Shown in pieces: positions 46,519-54,431 of a stretch of DNA of 56,240 nt (the stretch's first letter is position 1; every line of letters begins with the position of its first letter). The notes under the pieces are model-generated. The model worked only from the letters and a program-made list of their open reading frames with translations. It had not been told where the DNA came from and did not search any database. Source of the DNA: Propionibacteriaceae bacterium (GTDB taxonomy: Bacteria > Actinomycetota > Actinomycetes > Propionibacteriales > Propionibacteriaceae); NCBI GenBank assembly GCA_025965155.1, contig JAOPXN010000128.1, forward strand, positions 1 through 56,240, written 5' to 3'. Position numbers and translations under genes: made by a program.

Positions 46519-47550
46519 ATGCGGATGCTGGTGCTGGGCGGTACCGCCTTCCTGTCGGCGGCTGTGGTCGAGCTGGCGTTGGAGCGCGGCCATCAAGTCA
46601 GCTGCCTGAACCGCGGCCGTCGGCGGTCGCCTGCGCCGGGCGCGGAGCTGATCGCAGCCGACCGCGACCGGGGCGAGGTCGCGTACGCGGGTGCGACCGG
46701 GGAGTGGGACGCGGTGGTCGATGTCACCTGGCAGCCGGCCCACGCCCGTGACGCCGTGGCGGTTCTGGGCGGCCGGAGCGCGCACTGGGCCTTCGTCTCC
46801 AGCGCGTCGGTATACGCCGACCACGACGTGCCCGGTGCCGAGGAGGGCGACGCGCTGCTACCGGCGTACGGGCAGCAGGGGCCGGCGCAGATTGAGCTCT
46901 ATGGCGAGGCGAAGGTGGCGTGCGAAGTCGCCTGTGCCGAGGCGGTTGGCGACCGGCTGCAGGTCTGCCGCCCCGGACTGATTGCCGGCCGGGGTGACCC
47001 GTCGGACCGGTTCGGCTACTGGCCTGCCAGGTTTGCCCGGCCCGACTCGGGTGACGTGCTGGTCCCGGACCGGTCCGAGCAGTGGATGCAGGTCATCGGT
47101 GTCGCCGATCTGGCCCGCTGGCTGGTCGACAGTGCCGAGTCGAAGACGGTCGGCACCTTCAACCTGGTCGGTGACCCGATGCCGTTGTCGGCGATGATCA
47201 ACCGGGTTCAGCACGTGTGTGGGTCCACCGCGGCTCAGGTGGCGGTGGACCCGGACTGGCTGGTTCAGCAGCAGGTCAACTTCTGGGCCGGACCGCGGTC
47301 ACTGCCGCTGTGGCTGCCGTCCGAGGGGTACACCGGTTTCGGGGCCCGGTCGAACAAGGCCGCCAAGGCGGCCGGCCTGCAGCTGTCCACTCTGGCGGAC
47401 GTGGTGAAGGAGTCGCTGGGCTTCGAGCAGGAGCTCGGCGTCGACCGGGAACGCACCGCGGGACTCAGCCGCGAGACCGAGGCTGCCCTCCTCGCGGCCT
47501 GGTCGGCGCGCTCGGATAAACCCGTTGCGGGCCCGGAAGGGCAGTCCTAG
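46519..47550 (+). CDS. NAD-dependent epimerase/reductase family protein
   Basis: A second extended-SDR/NmrA-like protein of 343 residues, with MRMLVLGGTAFLSAAVVELALERGH (the GGTxFL variant Rossmann motif), VVDVTWQP, FVSSASVYADH, YGEAKVACE (catalytic Tyr and Lys) and a long C-terminal substrate region (WLVQQQVNFWAGPRSLPLWLPSEG). It is like reductases/epimerases of unknown substrate widespread in Actinobacteria. ATG 46519 has no good ribosome-binding site. It does not resemble the first epimerase closely. Its last bases carry the promoter of the ABC-F gene. Confidence 0.88.
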   Translation: MRMLVLGGTAFLSAAVVELALERGHQVSCLNRGRRRSPAPGAELIAADRDRGEVAYAGATGEWDAVVDVTWQPAHARDAVAVLGGRSAHWAFVSSASVYADHDVPGAEEGDALLPAYGQQGPAQIELYGEAKVACEVACAEAVGDRLQVCRPGLIAGRGDPSDRFGYWPARFARPDSGDVLVPDRSEQWMQVIGVADLARWLVDSAESKTVGTFNLVGDPMPLSAMINRVQHVCGSTAAQVAVDPDWLVQQQVNFWAGPRSLPLWLPSEGYTGFGARSNKAAKAAGLQLSTLADVVKESLGFEQELGVDRERTAGLSRETEAALLAAWSARSDKPVAGPEGQS

Positions 47551-47553
47551 GCT
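47525..47553 (+). promoter_or_regulatory. ABC-F promoter overlapping the end of the epimerase gene
   Basis: TTGCGG (47525-47530) and TAGGCT (47548-47553) are 17 bases apart. The -10 overlaps the TAG stop of the epimerase. The predicted start near 47560 yields a leader of about 108 bases. Confidence 0.65.
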
Positions 47554-47574
47554 GGTTCCCGTTCTGCTCCCGAC

Positions 47575-47660
47575 CCGAGGAATGGCCCGTGTCCTCCTGA
47601 GTTTCGATGCAATCCCGCGCAGCCGGCTACGCGCCGCTGCGCACCTCATCGATTCCTCGG
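47575..47660 (+). promoter_or_regulatory. Nested leader stems masking the ABC-F ribosome-binding site
   Basis: CCGAGGAAT (47575-47583) pairs with ATTCCTCGG (47652-47660); TCGATG (47604-47609) with CATCGA (47647-47652, sharing one base with the outer arm); and GCGCAGC (47617-47623) with GCTGCGC (47636-47642). The outer arm covers half of the GGAG (47659-47662) before the ABC-F ATG. No T-run is present, so control would be at translation. Confidence 0.65.
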
Positions 47661-47665
47661 AGTAG
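47582..47665 (+). CDS. 27-codon upstream ORF (putative ABC-F leader peptide)
   Basis: An ATG-started frame of 27 codons ends at TAG 47663-47665, two bases before the ABC-F start codon. The peptide contains Arg13-Ser14-Arg15-Leu16-Arg17 (codons 47618-47632). Arg-x-Arg motifs are the +x+ type on which macrolide-bound ribosomes stall in Erm leader peptides. The Arg15-Leu16-Arg17 codons lie in the loop of the innermost stem. The ribosome-binding site for this ORF is weak (GAGG only one base before the ATG), the main caveat. Confidence 0.55.
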   Translation: MARVLLSFDAIPRSRLRAAAHLIDSSE

Positions 47666-47667
47666 CT

Positions 47668-49263
47668 ATGCCTTCTGCTGTTGTCTGTCACGACCTTTCG
47701 TTCGCCTGGCCCTCAGGCGAAATCGCCATCGCCGGCCTGGACTGCGCCTTTCCCGACACAACCACGGGTCTGGTCGGCCGCAACGGCGTCGGCAAGTCCA
47801 CCCTGTTGAGGCTCATCGCCGGTGACCTCTCACCGAGCGGCGGGTCGGTCACCCGGCCCGAGCGGATCGGCTACCTGCCCCAACACCTGGTGCTCGAAGG
47901 TCATCGGAGTGTGGCCGAGGTGCTTGGCATCGAGCCGGTGCTCGCCGCTCTGGCAACCATCGACGCGGGCCACGGGACCATGCGCGACTTCGAGACGGTC
48001 GGCGACCAGTGGGACCTTCCCGAACGCTGCACCGCCATGCTGGGTCGGTTCGGGTTCGCTGACCTGGACCTGTTGCGGCCGATCGGAACGCTGTCCGGTG
48101 GGGAGGTGATCCTGCTCGCCCTGGCGGCGCAGTTCCTGGCCGAGCCCGAGGTGCTGCTGCTGGACGAGCCGACGAACAACCTGGACCGGCAGGCTCGCAG
48201 CCGGCTGCATGCGGCGCTGGCCTCCTGGCGCGGACAGGCCATCGTGGTCAGCCACGACCGTGAGCTGCTGGACCTGGTCGGCTACGTGGGCGAGATGCGG
48301 GCCGGCGACATCCGGTTCTTCGGCGGCAACTTCACCGCCTACACCGAAGCCCTCGCCGTCGAGCAGGAGGCTGCGGCCCGCGGCGTGCGGACGGCGGAGT
48401 CGGACCTCCGGCGACAGCAGCGGGAGCTGGTCGAGGCCCGGATCAAGCTGGACCGACGGCAGCGTTTCGCTCGCAGCCAGGCTGGGAACGTGCCCAAGAT
48501 CGTGGCCGGCGCCAAGAAGCGGGCAGCGGAGGTGTCGGCCGGGAAGCTCCGAGGCGGTCATCAGGCGGACGTGGCCGAGGCGCGACAGCGACTGGAGGCC
48601 GCCGAGGACCGGGTGCGCGACGACGAGTCGATCGAGGTCGACCTGAGCCGAACCAGCGTGCCGCCCGGCCGCGACATCGTGGTCACCGAGGACCTGGTGC
48701 TGCGGAACGGGGTCGCGGTCTCGCTCCATCTGCGGGGTCCCGAGCGCGTCGGCCTGGTCGGGCCCAACGGTTGCGGCAAGACCACTCTGATCGACACGCT
48801 GCGCGGTCGGGTTGAGCCCCGGTCCGGGTCGGTGGCACTCCGGGTGCCGTACCGGCTGCTGCCGCAACGGCTGCAGCTACTGGAGGACGGCGACTCGGTG
48901 CTGGCCGCGGTGAGCCGGCTGGCACCGACGGCCGACGACAACCGGCTGCGGGCCGAGCTGGCCCGGTTCCTGCTCGGCGCCGACACCATCGCCCGGCCGG
49001 TGGGGTCGCTCTCCGGAGGGGAGCGGTTCCGCGCGACCCTGGCGGCGCTGCTGCTGAGCGAGCCGCCGCCGCAGTTGTTGATCTTGGACGAGCCCACCAA
49101 CAACCTTGACCTGGACAGCGTCCGGCAGCTGACCGAGGCCCTGGCGCAGTATCGTGGTGCGCTGCTGGTGGCCAGCCACGACGAGTCGTTCCTGGCCGAC
49201 CTGAACCTGACGTGCCGGGTCGACCTCGGGGCCCGGATGGGTCAGCAGGGGAGGGAAGGCTGA
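47668..49263 (+). CDS. ABC-F family ATPase, candidate ribosome-protection antibiotic resistance factor
   Basis: ABC-F proteins are soluble twin ATPases that bind the ribosomal E-site; some displace antibiotics. The 531-residue protein has two ABC domains: Walker A GRNGVGKS (37-44), signature LSGGE and Walker B VLLLDEPTNNLD in the first, and GPNGCGKT, LSGGERF and LLILDEPTNNLD in the second. Between them is an Arg/Gln-rich linker (about 225-315, LRRQQRELVEARIKLDRRQRFARSQAGN) of the sort that reaches toward the peptidyl-transferase centre. No membrane segments are present. The GGAG lies five bases before ATG 47668. The attenuator-like leader suggests an antibiotic-induced gene. A general translation factor of the same family is the alternative. 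Confidence 0.88.
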   Translation: MPSAVVCHDLSFAWPSGEIAIAGLDCAFPDTTTGLVGRNGVGKSTLLRLIAGDLSPSGGSVTRPERIGYLPQHLVLEGHRSVAEVLGIEPVLAALATIDAGHGTMRDFETVGDQWDLPERCTAMLGRFGFADLDLLRPIGTLSGGEVILLALAAQFLAEPEVLLLDEPTNNLDRQARSRLHAALASWRGQAIVVSHDRELLDLVGYVGEMRAGDIRFFGGNFTAYTEALAVEQEAAARGVRTAESDLRRQQRELVEARIKLDRRQRFARSQAGNVPKIVAGAKKRAAEVSAGKLRGGHQADVAEARQRLEAAEDRVRDDESIEVDLSRTSVPPGRDIVVTEDLVLRNGVAVSLHLRGPERVGLVGPNGCGKTTLIDTLRGRVEPRSGSVALRVPYRLLPQRLQLLEDGDSVLAAVSRLAPTADDNRLRAELARFLLGADTIARPVGSLSGGERFRATLAALLLSEPPPQLLILDEPTNNLDLDSVRQLTEALAQYRGALLVASHDESFLADLNLTCRVDLGARMGQQGREG

Positions 49264-49413
49264 GCAGGGATTTCTGCTCCGACGCGTCGTATGGCAGACT
49301 TGGGCGCTGTTGTCCAAGTGTTCGCGACACCTGCCACAGGGGGATCGATCGCGACGTTTGGATTGTTGTTGGTACACCACCGTGGTGGCCTGTGGCACTG
49401 GCGAGGAAATGAC
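49264..49413 (+). promoter_or_regulatory. Structured leader of rplS
   Basis: About 150 bases between the ABC-F stop and rplS contain two inverted repeats: GCCACAGG (49333-49340) with CCTGTGGC (49389-49396), enclosing CACCAC (49375-49380) with GTGGTG (49382-49387). The ribosome-binding site GAGGA lies just downstream. Leaders with pairing near the start are known for L19 genes in other phyla. TATGGC (49290-49295) is a possible -10. Confidence 0.45.
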
Positions 49414-49767
49414 ATGAGCAAGCTCATCAACGAGTTGGATAGCGCCTCCCTGCGCACCGACATCCCCACCTTCCGTCCTGGCGACTCCGTCAAGGTGCAC
49501 GTCAAGGTCGTCGAGGGTAACCGTTCCCGCATCCAGGTCTTCGCCGGCGTGGTGATCTCCCGTGCAGGCGATGGCCTCCGTGAGGCATTCACCGTCCGCA
49601 AGGTCAGCTTCGGCGTCGGGGTGGAGCGTACCTTCCCGGTGCACAGCCCGATCATCGATAAGATCGAGGTCGAGCGTAGGGGCGACGTGCGTCGCGCCAA
49701 GCTTTACTACCTGCGAGGTCTGCGCGGTAAGGCAGCCAAGATCAAGGAAAAGCGCGACCTTCGCTGA
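49414..49767 (+). CDS. rplS: 50S ribosomal protein L19
   Basis: L19 lies at the 30S-50S interface. The 117-residue sequence has [55 protein letters not shown] and the C-terminal [21 protein letters not shown], all highly conserved. ATG 49414 has a GAGGA ribosome-binding site; the frame is open 123 bases further upstream, but those residues are not L19-like. It heads the cluster leading to lepB and rnhB, as in other Actinobacteria. Confidence 0.98.
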   Translation: MSKLINELDSASLRTDIPTFRPGDSVKVHVKVVEGNRSRIQVFAGVVISRAGDGLREAFTVRKVSFGVGVERTFPVHSPIIDKIEVERRGDVRRAKLYYLRGLRGKAAKIKEKRDLR

Positions 49768-49802
49768 ACGGCTTGGGTGCCACGACGATCGGGGCTGGCT
49801 GA

Positions 49803-50609
49803 ATGTCTCGTGCGGACAGGTCCGCCCAGGTGAGCGAAGACCGGCCTGCCCCTCAGCGCCGGCTGACCTTCGGTCAGCACACTGTCGCCTTTCTCAAAGA
49901 GCTGCTCTTCGTTGTGGTGGGCGCGATCATCGTCGCCTCGCTGCTGCGGGGCTTCGTCGGCCAGATGTTCATCATCCCGTCGTCGTCGATGGAGAACACC
50001 CTGCTCATCGGCGACCGCGTTGTGGTGGAGAAGCTGAGCAGTCCCAAGCGCGGTCAGGTGGTCGTGTTCGCCGATCCCGGTGGCTGGCTGAACCAGAGCA
50101 CCGCCCTGAAGCGAGGACCGATCGGTGAGGCGTTGGAGTTCATCGGCGTACTGCCCGACACCGCGACCGGCCATCTGATCAAGCGTGTCATCGGCCTGCC
50201 CGGCGATGAGGTGGCGTGCTGCGACAGCCAGGGCCGGATCACCGTGAACCAGGTACCGCTGGAGGAGACCAGCTATCTCTACACTACGCCCGACGGGGTT
50301 CAGGTGAAGCCGTCCGCGATCCGCTTCGACGTCGTGGTACCCGCTGGACGGCTGTTCCTGATGGGGGACAACCGGAACAACAGCCGCGACTCGCGGTGTC
50401 ACCTGAATGACGAGCAAGTCGGGGGTGTCAAGGGCGAGAATGCATTCGTGTCTGAAGATCTCGTGGTCGGCCGGGCGTTTGCCGTGGTCTGGCCGCTCGC
50501 CGACCGCAAGCGCCTGACGGTCCCGCCGACGTTCGCCAACGTGGCGCCGGGCAAGTCACCGGCGCCCACGAAGCCCCTCATCCACGCCGGACCGGAGGCA
50601 AACTGTTGA
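49803..50609 (+). CDS. lepB: Signal peptidase I (first of two)
   Basis: Signal peptidase I removes signal peptides from exported proteins at the outer face of the membrane. The 268-residue protein has one N-terminal membrane helix (about 31-50, LKELLFVVVGAIIVASLLRG), the catalytic Ser62 in IPSSSMENTL and Lys127 in HLIKRVIGLPGD, and LFLMGDNRNNSRDSR. It ends in a Cys. ATG 49803 lies 35 bases after rplS. The next gene is a paralogue with the same layout, and its TTG overlaps this stop codon. Confidence 0.95.
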   Translation: MSRADRSAQVSEDRPAPQRRLTFGQHTVAFLKELLFVVVGAIIVASLLRGFVGQMFIIPSSSMENTLLIGDRVVVEKLSSPKRGQVVVFADPGGWLNQSTALKRGPIGEALEFIGVLPDTATGHLIKRVIGLPGDEVACCDSQGRITVNQVPLEETSYLYTTPDGVQVKPSAIRFDVVVPAGRLFLMGDNRNNSRDSRCHLNDEQVGGVKGENAFVSEDLVVGRAFAVVWPLADRKRLTVPPTFANVAPGKSPAPTKPLIHAGPEANC

Positions 50610-51376
50610 GCACCGAGAGCACGAAGCCCAAAGCGACTGCGTCCCGGCGCTTCGGCGCGTTCGCCCGGGAGCTGGTGCTTGTAGTTGTCGGGGCGATCAT
50701 CGTGTCCTCGCTGCTGCGCGCTTTCGTCGGGCAGATGTTCATCATCCCTTCCGGGTCGATGGAGAACACGCTGCTGGTGCGGGACCGGGTCGTGGTGCAG
50801 AAGATCACCGACTTCCACCGCGGTAACGTGGTTGTGTTCGCCGATCCGGGCGGCTGGTTGGGCGGGGAGACCATGGCGGAGCGTGGGCCGATCGGCAAGG
50901 CCTTCGAGTTCATCGGTGTGCTGCCCGACACGGCCACCGAACACCTGATCAAACGGGTGATCGGGATGCCCGGTGACAGGGTGATCTGCTGCGACACCGA
51001 GGGCCGGATCACCGTCAACGGGAAGGCGCTGGAGGAGAGCAGCTATCTCTACACCGACCCCGACGGCACTAAGTCGAACCCCTCCGACATCGAGTTCGAG
51101 GTCGTGGTGCCCGCGAACCGGATCTTCGTCATGGGTGACCATCGCGACGCCAGCGCCGACTCGCGCTGTCACCTCGCCGACGTGTCCACCACCCAGGGCA
51201 GAGGCCAGGTCGCCTTCGTCCCGATCGACCTGGTCGTCGGTCCCGCCTTCGCGATTGCCGCACCGTTCTCCCGAGCTCAGCTGCTGCCCATCCCGGCGAC
51301 CTTCAGCTCGATTCCGGCGCCGAAAGAGCCTGCGCCCGCCGAAGCGGTGATCAAGCCTGAGGGGGTGACCTGCTAG
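50606..51376 (+). CDS. lepB: Signal peptidase I (second of two)
   Basis: A paralogue of the preceding gene, 256 residues, with a membrane helix at about 22-40, Ser51 in IPSGSMENTL, Lys116 in HLIKRVIGMPGD and IFVMGDHRDASADSR. Both copies therefore have a complete Ser-Lys dyad. It starts at TTG 50606, with GGAGG seven bases upstream and overlapping the previous stop (TTGA). It also ends in a Cys (GVTC). Different substrate preferences of the two are likely but cannot be read from the sequence. rnhB starts directly after its stop. Confidence 0.95.
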   Translation: MSTESTKPKATASRRFGAFARELVLVVVGAIIVSSLLRAFVGQMFIIPSGSMENTLLVRDRVVVQKITDFHRGNVVVFADPGGWLGGETMAERGPIGKAFEFIGVLPDTATEHLIKRVIGMPGDRVICCDTEGRITVNGKALEESSYLYTDPDGTKSNPSDIEFEVVVPANRIFVMGDHRDASADSRCHLADVSTTQGRGQVAFVPIDLVVGPAFAIAAPFSRAQLLPIPATFSSIPAPKEPAPAEAVIKPEGVTC

Positions 51377-52057
51377 ATGTCGACCGACGTGGTGGCTGAG
51401 GCTGCCGCCGGGACGATCCGGGTACGCCGCAACAGCGGCCTGTACGGGTACGAGCGGGCCCTCAAACGGGCCGGGCTCGACCCGGTCGCCGGCGCGGACG
51501 AGGCGGGCCGGGGAGCCTGCGCGGGACCGCTGGTCGCGGGTGCGGTGATCCTCTCCGACGCCAAGTCCAAGCAGATCAGCGGGCTGAACGACTCCAAGCT
51601 GCTCAGTGCTGCGCAGCGGGAACGCTGTTACGCCGAGATCATGGAGAAAGCCCTCGCCTGGTCGGTGGTCAGTGTCGAGCCGGCGGAGTGCGACGCCCTC
51701 GGCATGCACGTCGCCAACATCTCGGCACTGCGTCGGGCGCTGCTGCGGCTCGACGTCGCGCCGACCTACGTCCTCACCGACGGCTTCAGCGTGGACGGGC
51801 TCGGGGTGCCAGGATTGGCCGTATGGAAGGGGGATCGGGTGGCCGCCTGCGTCGCAGCCGCGTCGATCATCGCCAAGGTGACGCGGGACCGGATCATGTG
51901 TGAGCTGCATGAGGTCTACCCGCAGTACGAGTTCAGCGTGCACAAGGGGTACTGCACACCCCTGCACCAGGAGCGGCTGGACCGGTACGGCCCGTCCGCC
52001 ACTCACCGGATGCGTTACGAGAACGTGTCCCGAACGGCTAGAGTCTTGTCGTCATGA
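51377..52057 (+). CDS. rnhB: Ribonuclease HII
   Basis: RNase HII removes ribonucleotides from DNA and RNA of RNA-DNA hybrids. The 226-residue protein has the catalytic Asp41-Glu42 in GADEAGRGACAGPLVAGAV, Asp135 in VLTDGFSVDGL, and AACVAAASIIAKVTRDRIM, with the YEFSVHKGYCTPLHQERL block. ATG 51377 follows directly on the lepB stop. Its stop overlaps the ATG of the DUF2469 gene (ATGA). Confidence 0.97.
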   Translation: MSTDVVAEAAAGTIRVRRNSGLYGYERALKRAGLDPVAGADEAGRGACAGPLVAGAVILSDAKSKQISGLNDSKLLSAAQRERCYAEIMEKALAWSVVSVEPAECDALGMHVANISALRRALLRLDVAPTYVLTDGFSVDGLGVPGLAVWKGDRVAACVAAASIIAKVTRDRIMCELHEVYPQYEFSVHKGYCTPLHQERLDRYGPSATHRMRYENVSRTARVLSS

Positions 52058-52374
52058 GCGCCGAAGACCTTGAGCAGTACGAGAGTGAACTCGAGCTGCA
52101 GCTGTACCGGGAGTACAAGGACGTCGTCGGCATCTTCACCTACGCCGTGGAGACCGAACGCCGGTTCTATCTCTGCAACGCCGTCGACCTGAAGGTACGT
52201 ACCGAGGGTGGCGACGTCTACTACGAGGTTTCGATGGGCGACGCCTGGGTCTGGGACATGTACCGCCCGGCTCGTTTCGTGAAGAGCGCCAAAGTGCTGA
52301 CGTTCCGCGACGTGTCGATCGAGGAGATCGCGCACAGCGACCTGGAAGTTCCCAAGAACGTCTCCGACAGCTGA
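52054..52374 (+). CDS. DUF2469 domain protein
   Basis: A 106-residue cytoplasmic protein with the DUF2469 pattern found almost only in Actinobacteria: MSAEDLEQYESELELQLYREYKDVVGIFTYAVETERRFYLCN at the start and YYEVSMGDAWVWDMYRPARFVKSAKVLTFRDVNIEEL-type sequence at the end. It is always near rnhB and yraN. The function is unknown. ATG 52054 overlaps the rnhB stop. A long hairpin follows. Confidence 0.92.
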   Translation: MSAEDLEQYESELELQLYREYKDVVGIFTYAVETERRFYLCNAVDLKVRTEGGDVYYEVSMGDAWVWDMYRPARFVKSAKVLTFRDVSIEEIAHSDLEVPKNVSDS

Positions 52375-52419
52375 GGTGGGGTAGCCGCTGACGGCTGTGC
52401 ACAGCGGCTGAGTCCCACC
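52375..52419 (+). terminator. Two-part hairpin after DUF2469
   Basis: GGTGGG (52375-52380) and CCCACC (52414-52419) enclose AGCCGCTG (52383-52390) and CAGCGGCT (52402-52409), giving about 14 paired bases. No T-run follows. It separates the lepB-rnhB genes from yraN-comM-dprA. Confidence 0.55.
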
Positions 52420-52488
52420 GTCCACAGCCTCGGCTGAGCCCCGCACGATCGCCCGACCCCGGTCGAATCCTTCGGCTGGAGGTGCGGC

Positions 52489-52878
52489 ATGGACGAAGTG
52501 GTTCTGAACGTGGGCAGCCGGCAGCAGGTCGGTGCGCTCGGTGAGGATCTGGCCGTCGCGGAGCTGGAACGCCAGGGGATGGAGATCATCGCCCGCAACT
52601 GGCGGTGCCCGATCGGCGAGCTCGACGTCATAGCGGTCGAGACGGTCGGGACCCGTCGAACCCTGGTGTTCTGCGAGGTGAAGTGCAGAACCGGGCTCGG
52701 CTTCGGTGACCCGCTCGAGTCGATCACCGAGGCGAAGGTACGAAAGCTCCGCCAACTCGCGGCGCAATGGCTGATCAGCGAAGGCCGGCATGCCAACGAC
52801 GTCCGGCTGGATGCGGTCGGAGTGATCATGTTGCGCGGCGAATTGCCCCGGCTGACCCACGTTCGCGGGATCGGCTGA
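52489..52878 (+). CDS. YraN/UPF0102 family nuclease-fold protein
   Basis: A 129-residue protein of the UPF0102 (YraN) family, which has a restriction-endonuclease-like fold. The core is visible: GALGEDLAVAELERQG, ARNWRCPIGELDVIA with the conserved Glu-Leu-Asp, and FCEVKCRTGLGFGDPLESI with the Glu-x-Lys pair of nuclease active sites. ATG 52489 has GGAGG six bases upstream. The position next to comM and dprA is widely conserved, which suggests a link to DNA processing during uptake or recombination; the activity is unproven. Its stop overlaps the comM start (TGATG). Confidence 0.92.
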   Translation: MDEVVLNVGSRQQVGALGEDLAVAELERQGMEIIARNWRCPIGELDVIAVETVGTRRTLVFCEVKCRTGLGFGDPLESITEAKVRKLRQLAAQWLISEGRHANDVRLDAVGVIMLRGELPRLTHVRGIG

Positions 52879-54431
52879 TGGGACTGGCATGTGCGTGGTC
52901 CGTGGCGCTCGTCGGGTTGGACGGCAAGATCGTCGAGGTCGAAGCCGACATTGGCAGTGGGCTGCCTCGCACAGTGCTGGTCGGGCTGCCGGACACCTCC
53001 TTGTATGAGGCCCGCGACCGGTGCAAGGCCGCGACCAGCAACTCCGGCGAGGCGTGGCCGCAGGCGCTGCTCACGATCAACCTGAGCCCTGCGACATTGC
53101 CGAAAGCGGGAAGCCACTACGATCTGGCGATCGTGGCAGCGGTCCTAGCGGCCAATGACGTGTTCCCGCGGGGGCGGCTGACCAAAACCGTGCTGCTCGG
53201 CGAGCTCGGGCTCGACGGTCGGGTCAGGCCCGTGCGAGGGATCCTGCCGGCGACCCTCGCCGCGGCACACGCCGGGTTCACCCGCGCGATCGTCCCGCTT
53301 CGGCAGGCAGCCGAGGCGCAGTTGGTCGAGGGCATCGAGGTGCTCGGCGTAGCTTCGCTGGACCAGCTCGTTGCCCTGCTCAACAACAAGCCGATTCCAC
53401 TGGTCGAGCCGGTGGAGCTGACCGGCGAGCCGGTGACCACGGCGTCGGTGCAGAAGGATCTAGCCGATGTGGTGGGCCAGCTGGAGGCAAAGTGGGCGCT
53501 GGAGGTAGCGGCCGCCGGCCGCCATCACCTGTTCCTGCATGGACCTCCTGGTGTGGGCAAGACGATGCTGGCCGAGCGGCTGCCGGCGCTGTTGCCCGAT
53601 CTGGAGGTTCAGGAGGCGCTCGAGGTGTCGGCGGTGCACTCGCTCGCCGGCTTCGACCTCTCGGACGGGTTGGTGACCAGGCCGCCGTACGCGGATCCGC
53701 ACCACTCGGCGTCGATGGCGAGCATCGTCGGTGGCGGTCCGCGGATGGCGAAACCAGGCGCGATCTCCTGTGCGCATCGTGGGGTGCTGTTCCTGGATGA
53801 AGCGCCGGAGTTCAGCAGCCGGGTGCTGGACTCGCTGCGGACGCCGTTGGAGTCAGGGGTGATCACGCTGGGGCGGAGCGAGGTGCAGGCCAGGTATCCG
53901 GCGCACTTCCAGCTGATCTTGGCGGCGAACCCGTGTCCGTGTGGCCAGGCCACGACGCCGGGCGGCCGGTGCCATTGCGCACCGATGGCCGTGCGCCGGT
54001 ACGCCGACAAGATCTCCGGGCCGATCCGGGACCGGATCGACATTCAGGTTGCGTTCGTGCCGATGAAGAAGGCGTTCCTGCGGGTCGCCGCCGGGCAGCC
54101 GGTCGAGCCCTCGGCAGCCGTCGCCGCGCGGGTGGTGGAGGCCCGGGCGCGACAGCGCTACCGCCTGGCCGGGAGCGGCTGGCGGACCAACGGCGAGGTG
54201 TCGGGGCCCTATCTGCGGACCCAGCTGCCGCTGCCCGACGGCCTGCAGATCGTGGAGGATGCGGTCGGCCGGGGGAGGCTGAGCCCGCGAGGGGTGGACA
54301 AGGTGCTGCGGGTGGCGTGGACGCTCGCCGATCTGGCTGGGCGCGACCGTCCCGGGCGGGAGGAGGTCGGTATCGCGTTAGCGATGCGGCGTGGTGAGCC
54401 GGCCGACGTGACATCTCGGAACGTGTCGTGA
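52878..54431 (+). CDS. comM: ComM/YifB-family magnesium-chelatase-like AAA+ protein
   Basis: ComM is a hexameric helicase that drives branch migration in natural transformation. The 517-residue protein has the N-terminal Lon-like domain (VEVEADIGSGLPRTVLVGLPDTSLYEARDR, SPATLPKAGSHYDLAIVAAVL), Walker A GPPGVGKT at 222-229, Walker B GVLFLDEAPEFS, the CPCG/C zinc-like cluster NPCPCGQATTPGGRCHC and the C-terminal Mg-chelatase domain. ATG 52878 overlaps the yraN stop, and its own stop overlaps the dprA start. Confidence 0.95.
   Translation: MGLACAWSVALVGLDGKIVEVEADIGSGLPRTVLVGLPDTSLYEARDRCKAATSNSGEAWPQALLTINLSPATLPKAGSHYDLAIVAAVLAANDVFPRGRLTKTVLLGELGLDGRVRPVRGILPATLAAAHAGFTRAIVPLRQAAEAQLVEGIEVLGVASLDQLVALLNNKPIPLVEPVELTGEPVTTASVQKDLADVVGQLEAKWALEVAAAGRHHLFLHGPPGVGKTMLAERLPALLPDLEVQEALEVSAVHSLAGFDLSDGLVTRPPYADPHHSASMASIVGGGPRMAKPGAISCAHRGVLFLDEAPEFSSRVLDSLRTPLESGVITLGRSEVQARYPAHFQLILAANPCPCGQATTPGGRCHCAPMAVRRYADKISGPIRDRIDIQVAFVPMKKAFLRVAAGQPVEPSAAVAARVVEARARQRYRLAGSGWRTNGEVSGPYLRTQLPLPDGLQIVEDAVGRGRLSPRGVDKVLRVAWTLADLAGRDRPGREEVGIALAMRRGEPADVTSRNVS

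Noticed and set aside
50399-52006. Long antisense open frame opposite lepB and rnhB
   Set aside because: Crosses three well-supported genes and shows no motif; a compositional shadow.
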